The position numbers were made by a program, and so were the translations under genes. The notes under the pieces were generated by a model. It was given only the letters and a program-made list of their open reading frames with translations, was not told the DNA's origin and made no database searches. Positions 1 to 13,232 of a DNA stretch of 64,000 nt are shown piece after piece; the stretch's first letter is position 1; every line of letters begins with the position of its first letter. This DNA is from Aphelocoma coerulescens (lineage: Eukaryota > Chordata > Aves > Passeriformes > Corvidae). The stretch covers positions 147,194 to 211,193 of the forward strand of contig NW_027183580.1 of NCBI RefSeq assembly GCF_041296385.1, read 5' to 3'.

Positions 1-2268
1 ATGTCTATCTGAGAAGGAAGGTTCGGTGCCGCAGCCTGTTGTGCACAATTTATATGCTGATAAGAGAAGGGGGTGCTTTTGGAACGTTTTCCTTCCTGAC
101 ACTTCTGTCTCTGTGAGCTTTAGCTGCTTGGACTCAGGGATACCGAAGGTATGTGAAAGTGACTGGGATGCGAGAATCATGTTGCACAGGGAACAGGGAA
201 GGTCAGCAAATGTTTCCTGTCCTGGCACATCTCTCAGTCTGAACTGCAGCTGCAGATGCTTCACTTCCGCCAAGGACTCTGCCACCTTGAGAGAAGGATG
301 CGCTCTATGGAGTTGAGAAAGAAAGTGCGTCTCACTAGCTTCTTTCCTCTACTTCATAGACAGCAAAGGGGCTATGAAAGGCAGCACTGGCTTTTTGTTC
401 TAGGACTTCTTCTTTACAAGCAGCTGCTGGATGTTTGGAAGGGGGTTTGGGATATGCAAAAATGAGAGGCTAAGATGGTAAGAAGGTAAGATGGAAGTCA
501 TCTGGCAAAAGCAGAGCTCACAAAAGGGCCAGCTGAGAAAGCTCTTGCTGCCTACAACTTCTACTGCACCCCTCAAAGCAGCAGCACACACGCTGCTCTC
601 GGCACTTTCCTTCTCAGCTCTACGCACCATCCTAAGCCTTGCCTCTCCCACACTCAGGATCCAAAGACAACGGCACCAGGGACTGCTCACACACTAAAGG
701 CACCAGGACAAAAGGCTCACCAGCTTGGCCTTTGCATTCCCGCTGACAGCTCCACAGCTTGAACCCAGAGAACTGCCTGCTGCCAACAGCCTTTCCAATC
801 ACTCTGAGCACCTCATGACAAGGAGTGTGGGGAATGAATCTCCAGCAGCCTCCTGCCCCAGGCTGTCCCCCGGGAGCAGCCCTGCTCCAGGCCGTGACTG
901 CCACCTGCACAGCCAAAGGACCCAGAGCCGGTGTTACACACCACGGCTGTGCCTGGCACAGAGACACCAGTGGCCACACAAGTGGCCATGGCACTGTCCA
1001 CACACAGTCCCTGCTGCTGCTCCCCCAGCCGCTGGCACCAACTCCCAGCCACCCACTCCTAAAGCTACGGGGCCCACTGGGACACTGCGGGGGCTCGTGG
1101 AAGCCAGCGGCCATTGTGACACAGCGGGGCTGCACAGAGCCCACGGTGCTTTGTGACCCGTGGCTCCCAGGAGAGCCTTTGTGATGCTGGGGAACTACAA
1201 GGAAGCCTGGCTCCTCTGTGACACCACCACAGAAGCTCAGGGGAGCCCTGGAGACTGTGCTGATGCTATTGAACCTGATGCAACCCTGCCTCCACTGTGA
1301 CACCACAGAACCTCTGGGAGCCCTGGAGACCGTGGTGATGCTATGGAACCTGATGCAACCCTGCCTCCTCTGTGACACCACAGAACCTCTGGGAGCTCTG
1401 GAGACCGTGCTGATGCTATGGAACCTGATGCAACCCTGCCTCCACTGTGACACCACAGAAGCTCAGGGAGCCCTGGAGACTGTGGTGATGCTATGGAACC
1501 TGATGCAACCCTGCCTCCACTGTGACACCACAGAACCTCTGGGAGCCCTGGAGACCGTGCTGATGCTATGGAACCTGATGCAACCCTGCCTCCACTGTGA
1601 CACCACAGAAGCTCGGGGAGCTCTGCAGACCGTGGGGATGCTGGCGAAGCTGACGGAACCCTGGGCACCACAGTGACGCTATGGAACCTGGTGGAACCGA
1701 GGGGCCACAGTGACACTGTGGGGCCTTTTGGAAGCAACAGGACCCTGGTGGGAAGCCACGGGATGATTAATCCTGCACGAACCTGCTCCAGGTGGGCTCC
1801 TCTCTCCCGGCTTCCACAGGTGCTGCTAGGATCCCACTCCGGCACTGGCTTGGCACGGGCTGACGGCTTCCTTTGGCAATGGCTCTGCTCCAGGATGGCA
1901 TGCTGCAGAGAATGCAGGTAGATTTTGTGCTCACTCCTGGCATGCAGCTGGACAATAAAGCCTGATCCAGCCCCCCCTCAGCATATGTCCGGCTCTGGCA
2001 TTGGGGCGGGGCAACTTTGGGAGCAGCCCCAGCCCTGCTCCTGCTCCCGGCTGGGCACCCAGCTGCTGGGACACAGGTGTGTCCTGATGCCACCGTCTAC
2101 TCCTTTGAGAAGGGGAGGACAGAGTGCATCAGGGAGTTTGGTGTGGCTTACATGCGGCAAGGAGAAGGTGCAGCCCCAAACTGGCTTTCACTTCTAGAAC
2201 CTTTTGCTATTGCGGGAGCAGCTGCTGGAGCTTTTCAACCGAGCTGCAAGAGTGAAAAGTGTGATGGC
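1..2268 (+). repeat. Macrosatellite unit 1 (5 minisatellite copies)
   Basis: The unit is 2268 bp. Its 75-bp minisatellite spans 1242-1616 with five full copies, and an AATAAA lies at 1954-1959. The minisatellite copy order matches unit 6, but two variants in the first half (AGAAGG near 480-488 and GCTACGG near 1065) are shared with units 4 and 11, so the unit is a mosaic. Confidence 0.95.
1242..1616 (+). repeat. 75-bp minisatellite inside each unit (type copy, 5 repeats)
   Basis: Five tandem 75-bp repeats encode 25-residue periods on both strands (plus-strand periods begin GALETV and end TTEAQ, TTEPL or TTEAR). Copy number differs among units from 3 to 6 and explains almost all unit length variation. 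A further degenerate copy follows from 1617. The equivalent block in every other unit is given in that unit's entry. Because 75 is divisible by three, gain or loss never shifts the frames across it, which is why long frames persist without needing to be genes. Confidence 0.95.
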
Positions 2269-4385
2269 ATGTCTATCTGAGAAGGAAGGTTCGGTGCCGC
2301 AGCCTGTTGTGCACAATTTATATGCTGATAAGAGAAGGGGGTGCTTTTGGAACGTTTTCCTTCCTGACACTTCTGTCTCTGTGAGCTTTAGCTGCTTGGA
2401 CTCAGGGGTACCGAAGGTATGTGAAAGTGACTGGGATGCGAGAATCATGTTGCACAGGGAACAGGGAAGGTCACCAAATGTTTCCTGTCCTGGCACATCT
2501 CTCAGTCTGAACTGCAGCTGCAGATGCTTCACTTCCGCCAAGGACTCTGCCACCTTGAGAGAAGGATGCGCTCTATGGAGTTGAGAAAGAAAGTGCGTCT
2601 CACTAGCTTCTTTCCTCTACTTCATAGACAGCAAAGGGGCTATGAAAGGCAGCACTGGCTTTTTGTTCTAGGACTTCTTCTTTACAAGCAGCTGCTGGAT
2701 GTTTGGAAGGGGGTTTGGGATATGCAAAAATGAGAGGCTAAGATGGTAAGAGGGTAAGATGGAAGTCATCTGGCAAAAGCAGAGCTCACAAAAGGGCCAG
2801 CTGAGAAAGCTCTTGCTGCCTACAACTTCAACTGCACCCCTCAAAGCAGCAGCACACACGCTGCTCTCGGCACTTTCCTTCTCAGCTCTACGCACCATCC
2901 TAAGCCTTGCCTCTCCCACACTCAGGATCCAAAGACAACGGCACCAGGGACTGCTCACACACTAAAGGCACCAGGACAAAAGGCTCACCAGCTTGGCCTT
3001 TGCATTCCCGCTGACAGCTCCACAGCTTGAACCCAGAGAACTGCCTGCTGCCAACAGCCTTTCCAATCACTCTGAGCACCTCATGACAAGGAGTGTGGGG
3101 AATGAATCTCCAGCAGCCTCCTGCCCCAGGCTGTCCCCCGGGAGCAGCCCTGCTCCAGGCTGTGACTGCCACCTGCACAGCCAAAGGACCCAGAGCCGGT
3201 GTTACACACCACGGCTGTGCCTGGCACAGAGACACCAGTGGCCACACAAGTGGCCATGGCACTGTCCACACACAGTCCCTGCTGCTGCTCCCCCAGCCGC
3301 TGGCACCAACTCCCAGCCACCCACTCCTAAAGCCACGGGGCCCACTGGGACACTGCGGGGGCTTGTGGAAGCCAGCGGCCATTGTGACACAGCGGGGCTG
3401 CACAGAGCCCACGGTGCTTTGTGACCCGTGGCTCCCAGGAGAGCCTTTGTGATGCTGGGGAACTACAAGGAAGCCTGGCTCCTCTGTGACACCACCACAG
3501 AAGCTCAGGGGAGCCCTGGAGACCGTGGTGATGCTATGGAACCTGATGCAACCCTGCCTCCACTGTGACACCACAGAAGCTCAGGGAGCCCTGGAGACTG
3601 TGGTGATGCTATGGAACCTGATGCAACCCTGCCTCCACTGTGACACCACAGAACCTCTGGGAGCCCTGGAGACCGTGCTGATGCTATGGAACCTGATGCA
3701 ACCCTGCCTCCACTGTGACACCACAGAAGCTCGGGGAGCTCTGCAGACCGTGGGGATGCTGGCGAAGCTGACGGAACCCTGGGCACCACAGTGACGCTAT
3801 GGAACCTGGTGGAACCGAGGGGCCACAGTGACACTGTGGGGCCTTTTGGAAGCAACAGGACCCTGGTGGGAAGCCACGGGATGATTAATCCTGCACGAAC
3901 CTGCTCCAGGTGGGCTCCTCTCTCCCGGCTTCCACAGGTGCTGCTAGGATCCCACTCCGGCACTGGCTTGGCACGGGCTGACGGCTTCCTTTGGCAATGG
4001 CTCTGCTCCAGGATGGCATGCTGCAGAGAATGCAGGTAGATTTTGTGCTCACTCCTGGCATGCAGCTGGACAATAAAGCCTGATCCAGCCCCCCCTCAGC
4101 ATATGTCCGGCTCTGGCATTGGGGCGGGGCAACTTTGGGAGCAGCCCCAGCCCTGCTCCTGCTCCCGGCTGGGCACCCAGCTGCTGGGACACAGGTGTGT
4201 CCTGATGCACAGTCTACTCCTTTGAGAAGGGGAGGACAGAGTGCATCAGGGAGTTTGGTGTGGCTTACATGCGGCAAGGAGAAGGTGCAGCCCCAAACTG
4301 GCTTTCACTTCTAGAACCTTTTGCTATTGCGGGAGCAGCTGCTGGAGCTTTTCAACCGAGCTGCAAGAGTGAAAAGTGTGATGGC
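2269..4385 (+). repeat. Macrosatellite unit 2 (3 minisatellite copies, 1-bp deletion)
   Basis: The unit is 2117 bp with its minisatellite at 3510-3734. It shares private variants with units 7 and 12 in the first 300 bases (GGGGTACCG near 2405, TCACCAAATG near 2472). It is the only unit whose length is off the 75-bp ladder, because of a one-base deletion plus a substitution at about 4206-4211 (reading GATGCACAGTC where others read GATGCCACCGTC). Confidence 0.95.
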
Positions 4386-6653
4386 ATGTCTATCTGAGAA
4401 GGAAGGTTCGGTGCCGCAGCCTGTTGTGCACAATTTATATGCTGATAAGAGAAGGGGGTGCTTTTGGAACGTTTTCCTTCCTGACACTTCTGTCTCTGTG
4501 AGCTTTAGCTGCTTGGACTCAGGGATACCGAAGGTATGTGAAAGTGACTGGGATGCGAGAATCATGTTGCACAGGGAACAGGGAAGGTCAGCAAATGTTT
4601 CCTGTCCTGGAACATCTCTCAGTCTGAACTGCAGCTGCAGATGCTTCACTTCCGCCAAGGACTCTGCCACCTTGAGAGAAGGATGCGCTCTATGGAGTTG
4701 AGAAAGAAAGTGCGTCTCACTAGCTTCTTTCCTCTACTTCATAGACAGCAAAGGGGCTATGAAAGGCAGCACTGGCTTTTTGTTCTAGGACTTCTTCTTT
4801 ACAAGCAGCTGCTGGATGTTTGGAAGGGGGTTTGGGATATGCAAAAATGAGAGGCTAAGATGGTAAGAGGGTAAGATGGAAGTCATCTGGCAAAAGCAGA
4901 GCTCACAAAAGGGCCAGCTGAGAAAGCTCTTGCTGCCTACAACTTCAACTGCACCCCTCAAAGCAGCAGCACACACGCTGCTCTCGGCACTTTCCTTCTC
5001 AGCTCTACGCACCATCCTAAGCCTTGCCTCTCCCACACTCAGGATCCAAAGACAACGGCACCAGGGACTGCTCACACACTAAAGGCACCAGGACAAAAGG
5101 CTCACCAGCTTGGCCTTTGCATTCCCGCTGACAGCTCCACAGCTTGAACCCAGAGAACTGCCTGCTGCCAACAGCCTTTCCAATCACTCTGAGCACCTCA
5201 TGACAAGGAGTGTGGGGAATGAATCTCCAGCAGCCTCCTGCCCCAGGCTGTCCCCCGGGAGCAGCCCTGCTCCAGGCCGTGACTGCCACCTGCACAGCCA
5301 AAGGACCCAGAGCCGGTGTTACACACCACGGCTGTGCCTGGCACAGAGACACCAGTGGCCACACAAGTGGCCATGGCACTGTCCACACACAGTCCCTGCT
5401 GCTGCTCCCCCAGCCGCTGGCACCAACTCCCAGCCACCCACTCCTAAAGCCACGGGGCCCACTGGGACACTGCGGGGGCTCGTGGAAGCCAGCGGCCATT
5501 GTGACACAGCGGGGCTGCACAGAGCCCACGGTGCTTTGTGACCCGTGGCTCCCAGGAGAGCCTTTGTGATGCTGGGGAACTACAAGGAAGCCTGCCTCCT
5601 CTGTGACACCACCACAGAAGCTCAGGGGAGCCCTGGAGACCGTGCTGATGCTATTGAACCTGATGCAACCCTGCCTCCTCTGTGACACCACAGAAGCTCT
5701 TGGAGCCCTGGAGACCGTGGTGATGCTATGGAACCTGATGCAACCCTGCCTCCTCTGTGACACCACAGAACCTCTGGGAGCCCTGGAGACCGTGCTGATG
5801 CTATGGAACCTGATGCAACCCTGCCTCCACTGTGACACCACAGAAGCTCAGGGAGCCCTGGAGACTGTGGTGATGCTATGGAACCTGATGCAACCCTGCC
5901 TCCACTGTGACACCACAGAACCTCTGGGAGCCCTGGAGACCGTGCTGATGCTATGGAACCTGATGCAACCCTGCCTCCACTGTAACACCACAGAAGCTCG
6001 GGGAGCTCTGCAGACCGTGGGGATGCTGGCGAAGCTGACGGAACCCTGGGCACCACAGTGACGCTATGGAACCTGGTGGAACCGAGGGGCCACAGTGACA
6101 CTGTGGGGCCTTTTGGAAGCAACAGGACCCTGGTGGGAAGCCACGGGATGATTAATCCTGCACGAACCTGCTCCAGGTGGGCTCCTCTCTCCCGGCTTCC
6201 ACAGGTGCTGCTAGGATCCCACTCCGGCACTGGCTTGGCACGGGCTGACGGCTTCCTTTGGCAATGGCTCTGCTCCAGGATGGCATGCTGCAGAGAATGC
6301 AGGTAGATTTTGTGCTCACTCCTGGCATGCAGCTGGACAATAAAGCCTGATCCAGCCCCCCCTCAGCATATGTCCGGCTCTGGCATTGGGGCGGGGCAAC
6401 TTTGGGAGCAGCCCCAGCCCTGCTCCTGCTCCCGGCTGGGCACCCAGCTGCTGGGACACAGGTGTGTCCTGATGCCACCGTCTACTCCTTTGAGAAGGGG
6501 AGGACAGAGTGCATCAGGGAGTTTGGTGTGGCTTACATGCGGCAAGGAGAAGGTGCAGCCCCAAACTGGCTTTCACTTCTAGAACCTTTTGCTATTGCGG
6601 GAGCAGCTGCTGGAGCTTTTCAACCGAGCTGCAAGAGTGAAAAGTGTGATGGC
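4386..6653 (+). repeat. Macrosatellite unit 3 (5 minisatellite copies)
   Basis: The unit is 2268 bp with its minisatellite at 5627-6001. Private changes include CCTGGAACATC near 4607, AGCCTGCCTCCT near 5590 and TGTAACACC near 5982 inside the last minisatellite copy. Confidence 0.95.
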
Positions 6654-8846
6654 ATGTCTATCTGAGAAGGAAGGTTCGGTGCCGCAGCCTGTTGTGCACA
6701 ATTTATATGCTGATAAGAGAAGGGGGTGCTTTTGGAACGTTTTCCTTCCTGACACTTCTGTCTCTGTGAGCTTTAGCTGCTTGGACTCAGGGATACCGAA
6801 GGTATGTGAAAGTGACTGGGATGCGAGAATCATGTTGCACAGGGAACAGGGAAGGTCAGCAAATGTTTCCTGTCCTGGCACATCTCTCAGTCTGAACTGC
6901 AGCTGCAGATGCTTCACTTCCGCCAAGGACTCTGCCACCTTGAGAGAAGGATGCGCTCTATGGAGTTGAGAAAGAAAGTGCGTCTCACTAGCTTCTTTCC
7001 TCTACTTCATAGACAGCAAAGGGGCTATGAAAGGCAGCACTGGCTTTTTGTTCTAGGACTTCTTCTTTACAAGCAGCTGCTGGATGTTTGGAAGGGGGTT
7101 TGGGATATGCAAAAATGAGAGGCTAAGATGGTAAGAAGGTAAGATGGAAGTCATCTGGCAAAAGCAGAGCTCACAAAAGGGCCAGCTGAGAAAGCTCTTG
7201 CTGCCTACAACTTCAACTGCACCCCTCAAAGCAGCAGCACACACGCTGCTCTCGGCACTTTCCTTCTCAGCTCTACGCACCATCCTAAGCCTTGCCTCTC
7301 CCACACTCAGGATCCAAAGACAACGGCACCAGGGACTGCTCACACACTAAAGGCACCAGGACAAAAGGCTCACCAGCTTGGCCTTTGCATTCCCGCTGAC
7401 AGCTCCACAGCTTGAACCCAGAGAACTGCCTGCTGCCAACAGCCTTTCCAATCACTCTGAGCACCTCATGACAAGGAGTGTGGGGAATGAATCTCCAGCA
7501 GCCTCCTGCCCCAGGCTGTCCCCCGGGAGCAGCCCTGCTCCAGGCCGTGACTGCCACCTGCACAGCCAAAGGACCCAGAGCCGGTGTTACACACCACGGC
7601 TGTGCCTGGCACAGAGACACCAGTGGCCACACAAGTGGCCATGGCACTGTCCACACACAGTCCCTGCTGCTGCTCCCCCAGCCGCTGGCACCAACTCCCA
7701 GCCACCCACTCCTAAAGCTACGGGGCCCACTGGGACACTGCGGGGGCTCGTGGAAGCCAGCGGCCATTGTGACACAGCAATGCTGCACAGAGCCCACGGT
7801 GCTTTGTGACCCGTGGCTCCCAGGAGAGCCTTTGTGATGCTGGGGAACTACAAGGAAGCCTGGCTCCTCTGTGACACCACCACAGAAGCTCAGGGGAGCC
7901 CTGGAGACCGTGCTGATGCTATGGAACCTGATGCAACCCTGCCTCCTCTGTGACACCACAGAACCTCTGGGAGCCCTGGAGACCGTGCTGATGCTATGGA
8001 ACCTGATGCAACCCTGCCTCCACTGTGACACCACAGAAGCTCAGGGAGCCCTGGAGACTGTGGTGATGCTATGGAACCTGATGCAACCCTGCCTCCACTG
8101 TGACACCACAGAACCTCTGGGAGCCCTGGAGACCGTGCTGATGCTATGGAACCTGATGCAACCCTGCCTCCACTGTGACACCACAGAAGCTCGGGGAGCT
8201 CTGCAGACCGTGGGGATGCTGGCGAAGCTGACGGAACCCTGGGCACCACAGTGACGCTATGGAACCTGGTGGAACCGAGGGGCCACAGTGACACTGTGGG
8301 GCCTTTTGGAAGCAACAGGACCCTGGTGGGAAGCCACGGGATGATTAATCCTGCACGAACCTGCTCCAGGTGGGCTCCTCTCTCCCGGCTTCCACAGGTG
8401 CTGCTAGGATCCCACTCCGGCACTGGCTTGGCACGGGCTGACGGCTTCCTTTGGCAATGGCTCTGCTCCAGGATGGCATGCTGCAGAGAATGCAGGTAGA
8501 TTTTGTGCTCACTCCTGGCATGCAGCTGGACAATAAAGCCTGATCCAGCCCCCCCTCAGCATATGTCCGGCTCTGGCATTGGGGCGGGGCAACTTTGGGA
8601 GCAGCCCCAGCCCTGCTCCTGCTCCCGGCTGGGCACCCAGCTGCTGGGACACAGGTGTGTCCTGATGCCACCGTCTACTCCTTTGAGAAGGGGAGGACAG
8701 AGTGCATCAGGGAGTTTGGTGTGGCTTACATGCGGCAAGGAGAAGGTGCAGCCCCAAACTGGCTTTCACTTCTAGAACCTTTTGCTATTGCGGGAGCAGC
8801 TGCTGGAGCTTTTCAACCGAGCTGCAAGAGTGAAAAGTGTGATGGC
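6654..8846 (+). repeat. Macrosatellite unit 4 (4 minisatellite copies)
   Basis: The unit is 2193 bp with its minisatellite at 7895-8194. It shares AGAAGG and GCTACGG variants with units 1 and 11. A private CAATGC replaces CGGGGC near 7778. Confidence 0.95.
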
Positions 8847-10964
8847 ATGTCTATCTGAGAAGGAAGGTTCGGTGCCGCAGCCTGTTGTGCACAATTTATA
8901 TGCTGATAAGAGAAGGGGGTGCTTTTGGAACGTTTTCCTTCCTGACACTTCTGTCTCTGTGAGCTTTAGCTGCTTGGACTCAGGGATACCGAAGGTATGT
9001 GAAAGTGACTGGGATGCGAGAATCATGTTGCACAGGGAACAGGGAAGGTCAGCAAATGTTTCCTGTCCTGGCACATCTCTCAGTCTGAACTGCAGCTGCA
9101 GATGCTTCACTTCCGCCAAGGACTCTGCCACCTTGAGAGAAGGATGCGCTCTATGGAGTTGAGAAAGAAAGTGCGTCTCACTAGCTTCTTTCCTCTACTT
9201 CATAGACAGCAAAGGGGCTATGAAAGGCAGCACTGGCTTTTTGTTCTAGGACTTCTTCTTTACAAGCAGCTGCTGGATGTTTGGAAGGGGGTTTGGGATA
9301 TGCAAAAATGAGAGGCTAAGATGGTAAGAGGGTAAGATGGAAGTCATCTGGCAAAAGCAGAGCTCACAAAAGGGCCAGCTGAGAAAGCTCTTGCTGCCTA
9401 CAACTTCAACTGCACCCCTCAAAGCAGCAGCACACACGCTGCTCTCGGCACTTTCCTTCTCAGCTCTACGCACCATCCTAAGCCTTGCCTCTCCCACACT
9501 CAGGATCCAAAGACAACGGCACCAGGGACTGCTCACACACTAAAGGCACCAGGACAAAAGGCTCACCAGCTTGGCCTTTGCATTCCCGCTGACAGCTCCA
9601 CAGCTTGAACCCAGAGAACTGCCTGCTGCCAACAGCCTTTCCAATCACTCTGAGCACCTCATGACAAGGAGTGTGGGGAATGAATCTCCAGCAGCCTCCT
9701 GCCCCAGGCTGTCCCCCGGGAGCAGCCCTGCTCCAGGCTGTGACTGCCACCTGCACAGCCAAAGGACCCAGAGCCGGTGTTACACACCACGGCTGTGCCT
9801 GGCACAGAGACACCAGTGGCCACACAAGTGGCCATGGCACTGTCCACACACAGTCCCTGCTGCTGCTCCCCCAGCCGCTGGCACCAACTCCCAGCCACCC
9901 ACTCCTAAAGCCACGGGGCCCACTGGGACACTGCGGGGGCTCGTGGAAGCCAGCGGCCATTGTGACACAGCGGGGCTGCACAGAGCCCACGGTGCTTTGT
10001 GACCCGTGGCTCCCAGGAGAGCCTTTGTGATGCTGGGGAACTACAAGGAAGCCTGGCTCCTCTGTGACACCACCACAGAAGCTCAGGGGAGCCCTGGAGA
10101 CCGTGGTGATGCTATGGAACCTGATGCAACCCTGCCTCCACTGTGACACCACAGAAGCTCAGGGAGCCCTGGAGACTGTGGTGATGCTATGGAACCTGAT
10201 GCAACCCTGCCTCCACTGTGACACCACAGAACCTCTGGGAGCCCTGGAGACCGTGCTGATGCTATGGAACCTGATGCAACCCTGCCTCCACTGTGACACC
10301 ACAGAAGCTCGGGGAGCTCTGCAGACCGTGGGGATGCTGGCGAAGCTGACGGAACCCTGGGCACCACAGTGACGCTATGGAACCTGGTGGAACCGAGGGG
10401 CCACAGTGACACTGTGGGGCCTTTTGGAAGCAACAGGACCCTGGTGGGAAGCCACGGGATGATTAATCCTGCACGAACCTGCTCCAGGTGGGCTCCTCTC
10501 TCCCGGCTTCCACAGGTGCTGCTAGGATCCCACTCCGGCACTGGCTTGGCACGGGCTGACGGCTTCCTTTGGCAATGGCTCTGCTCCAGGATGGCATGCT
10601 GCAGAGAATGCAGGTAGATTTTGTGCTCACTCCTGGCATGCAGCTGGACAATAAAGCCTGATCCAGCCCCCCCTCAGCATATGTCCGGCTCTGGCATTGG
10701 GGCGGGGCAACTTTGGGAGCAGCCCCAGCCCTGCTCCTGCTCCCGGCTGGGCACCCAGCTGCTGGGACACAGGTGTGTCCTGATGCCACCGTCTACTCCT
10801 TTGAGAAGGGGAGGACAGAGTGCATCAGGGAGTTTGGTGTGGCTTACATGCGGCAAGGAGAAGGTGCAGCCCCAAACTGGCTTTCACTTCTAGAACCTTT
10901 TGCTATTGCGGGAGCAGCTGCTGGAGCTTTTCAACCGAGCTGCAAGAGTGAAAAGTGTGATGGC
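8847..10964 (+). repeat. Macrosatellite unit 5 (3 minisatellite copies)
   Basis: The unit is 2118 bp with its minisatellite at 10088-10312. It carries the GGCTGTGAC variant near 9736 that is also seen in units 2, 7, 9 and 20. Confidence 0.95.
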
Positions 10965-13232
10965 ATGTCTATCTGAGAAGGAAGGTTCGGTGCCGCAGCC
11001 TGTTGTGCACAATTTATATGCTGATAAGAGAAGGGGGTGCTTTTGGAACGTTTTCCTTCCTGACACTTCTGTCTCTGTGAGCTTTAGCTGCTTGGACTCA
11101 GGGATACCGAAGGTATGTGAAAGTGACTGGGATGCGAGAATCATGTTGCACAGGGAACAGGGAAGGTCAGCAAATGTTTCCTGTCCTGGCACATCTCTCA
11201 GTCTGAACTGCAGCTGCAGATGCTTCACTTCCGCCAAGGACTCTGCCACCTTGAGAGAAGGATGCGCTCTATGGAGTTGAGAAAGAAAGTGCGTCTCACT
11301 AGCTTCTTTCCTCTACTTCATAGACAGCAAAGGGGCTATGAAAGGCAGCACTGGCTTTTTGTTCTAGGACTTCTTCTTTACAAGCAGCTGCTGGATGTTT
11401 GGAAGGGGGTTTGGGATATGCAAAAATGAGAGGCTAAGATGGTAAGAGGGTAAGATGGAAGTCATCTGGCAAAAGCAGAGCTCACAAAAGGGCCAGCTGA
11501 GAAAGCTCTTGCTGCCTACAACTTCAACTGCACCCCTCAAAGCAGCAGCACACACGCTGCTCTCGGCACTTTCCTTCTCAGCTCTACGCACCATCCTAAG
11601 CCTTGCCTCTCCCACACTCAGGATCCAAAGACAACGGCACCAGGGACTGCTCACACACTAAAGGCACCAGGACAAAAGGCTCACCAGCTTGGCCTTTGCA
11701 TTCCCGCTGACAGCTCCACAGCTTGAACCCAGAGAACTGCCTGCTGCCAACAGCCTTTCCAATCACTCTGAGCACCTCATGACAAGGAGTGTGGGGAATG
11801 AATCTCCAGCAGCCTCCTGCCCCAGGCTGTCCCCCGGGAGCAGCCCTGCTCCAGGCCGTGACTGCCACCTGCACAGCCAAAGGACCCAGAGCCGGTGTTA
11901 CACACCACGGCTGTGCCTGGCACAGAGACACCAGTGGCCACACAAGTGGCCATGGCACTGTCCACACACAGTCCCTGCTGCTGCTCCCCCAGCCGCTGGC
12001 ACCAACTCCCAGCCACCCACTCCTAAAGCCACGGGGCCCACTGGGACACTGCGGGGGCTCGTGGAAGCCAGCGGCCATTGTGACACAGCGGGGCTGCACA
12101 GAGCCCACGGTGCTTTGTGACCCGTGGCTCCCAGGAGAGCCTTTGTGATGCTGGGGAACTACAAGGAAGCCTGGCTCCTCTGTGACACCACCACAGAAGC
12201 TCAGGGGAGCCCTGGAGACTGTGCTGATGCTATTGAACCTGATGCAACCCTGCCTCCACTGTGACACCACAGAACCTCTGGGAGCCCTGGAGACCGTGGT
12301 GATGCTATGGAACCTGATGCAACCCTGCCTCCTCTGTGACACCACAGAACCTCTGGGAGCTCTGGAGACCGTGCTGATGCTATGGAACCTGATGCAACCC
12401 TGCCTCCACTGTGACACCACAGAAGCTCAGGGAGCCCTGGAGACTGTGGTGATGCTATGGAACCTGATGCAACCCTGCCTCCACTGTGACACCACAGAAC
12501 CTCTGGGAGCCCTGGAGACCGTGCTGATGCTATGGAACCTGATGCAACCCTGCCTCCACTGTGACACCACAGAAGCTCGGGGAGCTCTGCAGACCGTGGG
12601 GATGCTGGCGAAGCTGACGGAACCCTGGGCACCACAGTGACGCTATGGAACCTGGTGGAACCGAGGGGCCACAGTGACACTGTGGGGCCTTTTGGAAGCA
12701 ACAGGACCCTGGTGGGAAGCCACGGGATGATTAATCCTGCACGAACCTGCTCCAGGTGGGCTCCTCTCTCCCGGCTTCCACAGGTGCTGCTAGGATCCCA
12801 CTCCGGCACTGGCTTGGCACGGGCTGACGGCTTCCTTTGGCAATGGCTCTGCTCCAGGATGGCATGCTGCAGAGAATGCAGGTAGATTTTGTGCTCACTC
12901 CTGGCATGCAGCTGGACAATAAAGCCTGATCCAGCCCCCCCTCAGCATATGTCCGGCTCTGGCATTGGGGCGGGGCAACTTTGGGAGCAGCCCCAGCCCT
13001 GCTCCTGCTCCCGGCTGGGCACCCAGCTGCTGGGACACAGGTGTGTCCTGATGCCACCGTCTACTCCTTTGAGAAGGGGAGGACAGAGTGCATCAGGGAG
13101 TTTGGTGTGGCTTACATGCGGCAAGGAGAAGGTGCAGCCCCAAACTGGCTTTCACTTCTAGAACCTTTTGCTATTGCGGGAGCAGCTGCTGGAGCTTTTC
13201 AACCGAGCTGCAAGAGTGAAAAGTGTGATGGC
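10965..13232 (+). repeat. Macrosatellite unit 6 (5 minisatellite copies)
   Basis: The unit is 2268 bp with its minisatellite at 12206-12580. The minisatellite copy order and variants are the same as in unit 1, and it is followed by unit 7, which matches unit 2. Units 6-7 therefore look like a duplicate of units 1-2. Confidence 0.95.

Noticed and set aside
632..1456. Long open frames on both strands in every macrosatellite unit (up to 299 codons)
   Set aside because: They overlap each other in several frames, change length only with the 75-bp repeat, lack any recognisable domain and vary with neutral-looking substitutions. Repetition explains their recurrence.
1242..1616. CRISPR-like array
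   Set aside because: Repeats are contiguous 75-bp copies without unique spacers, in an avian genomic context.
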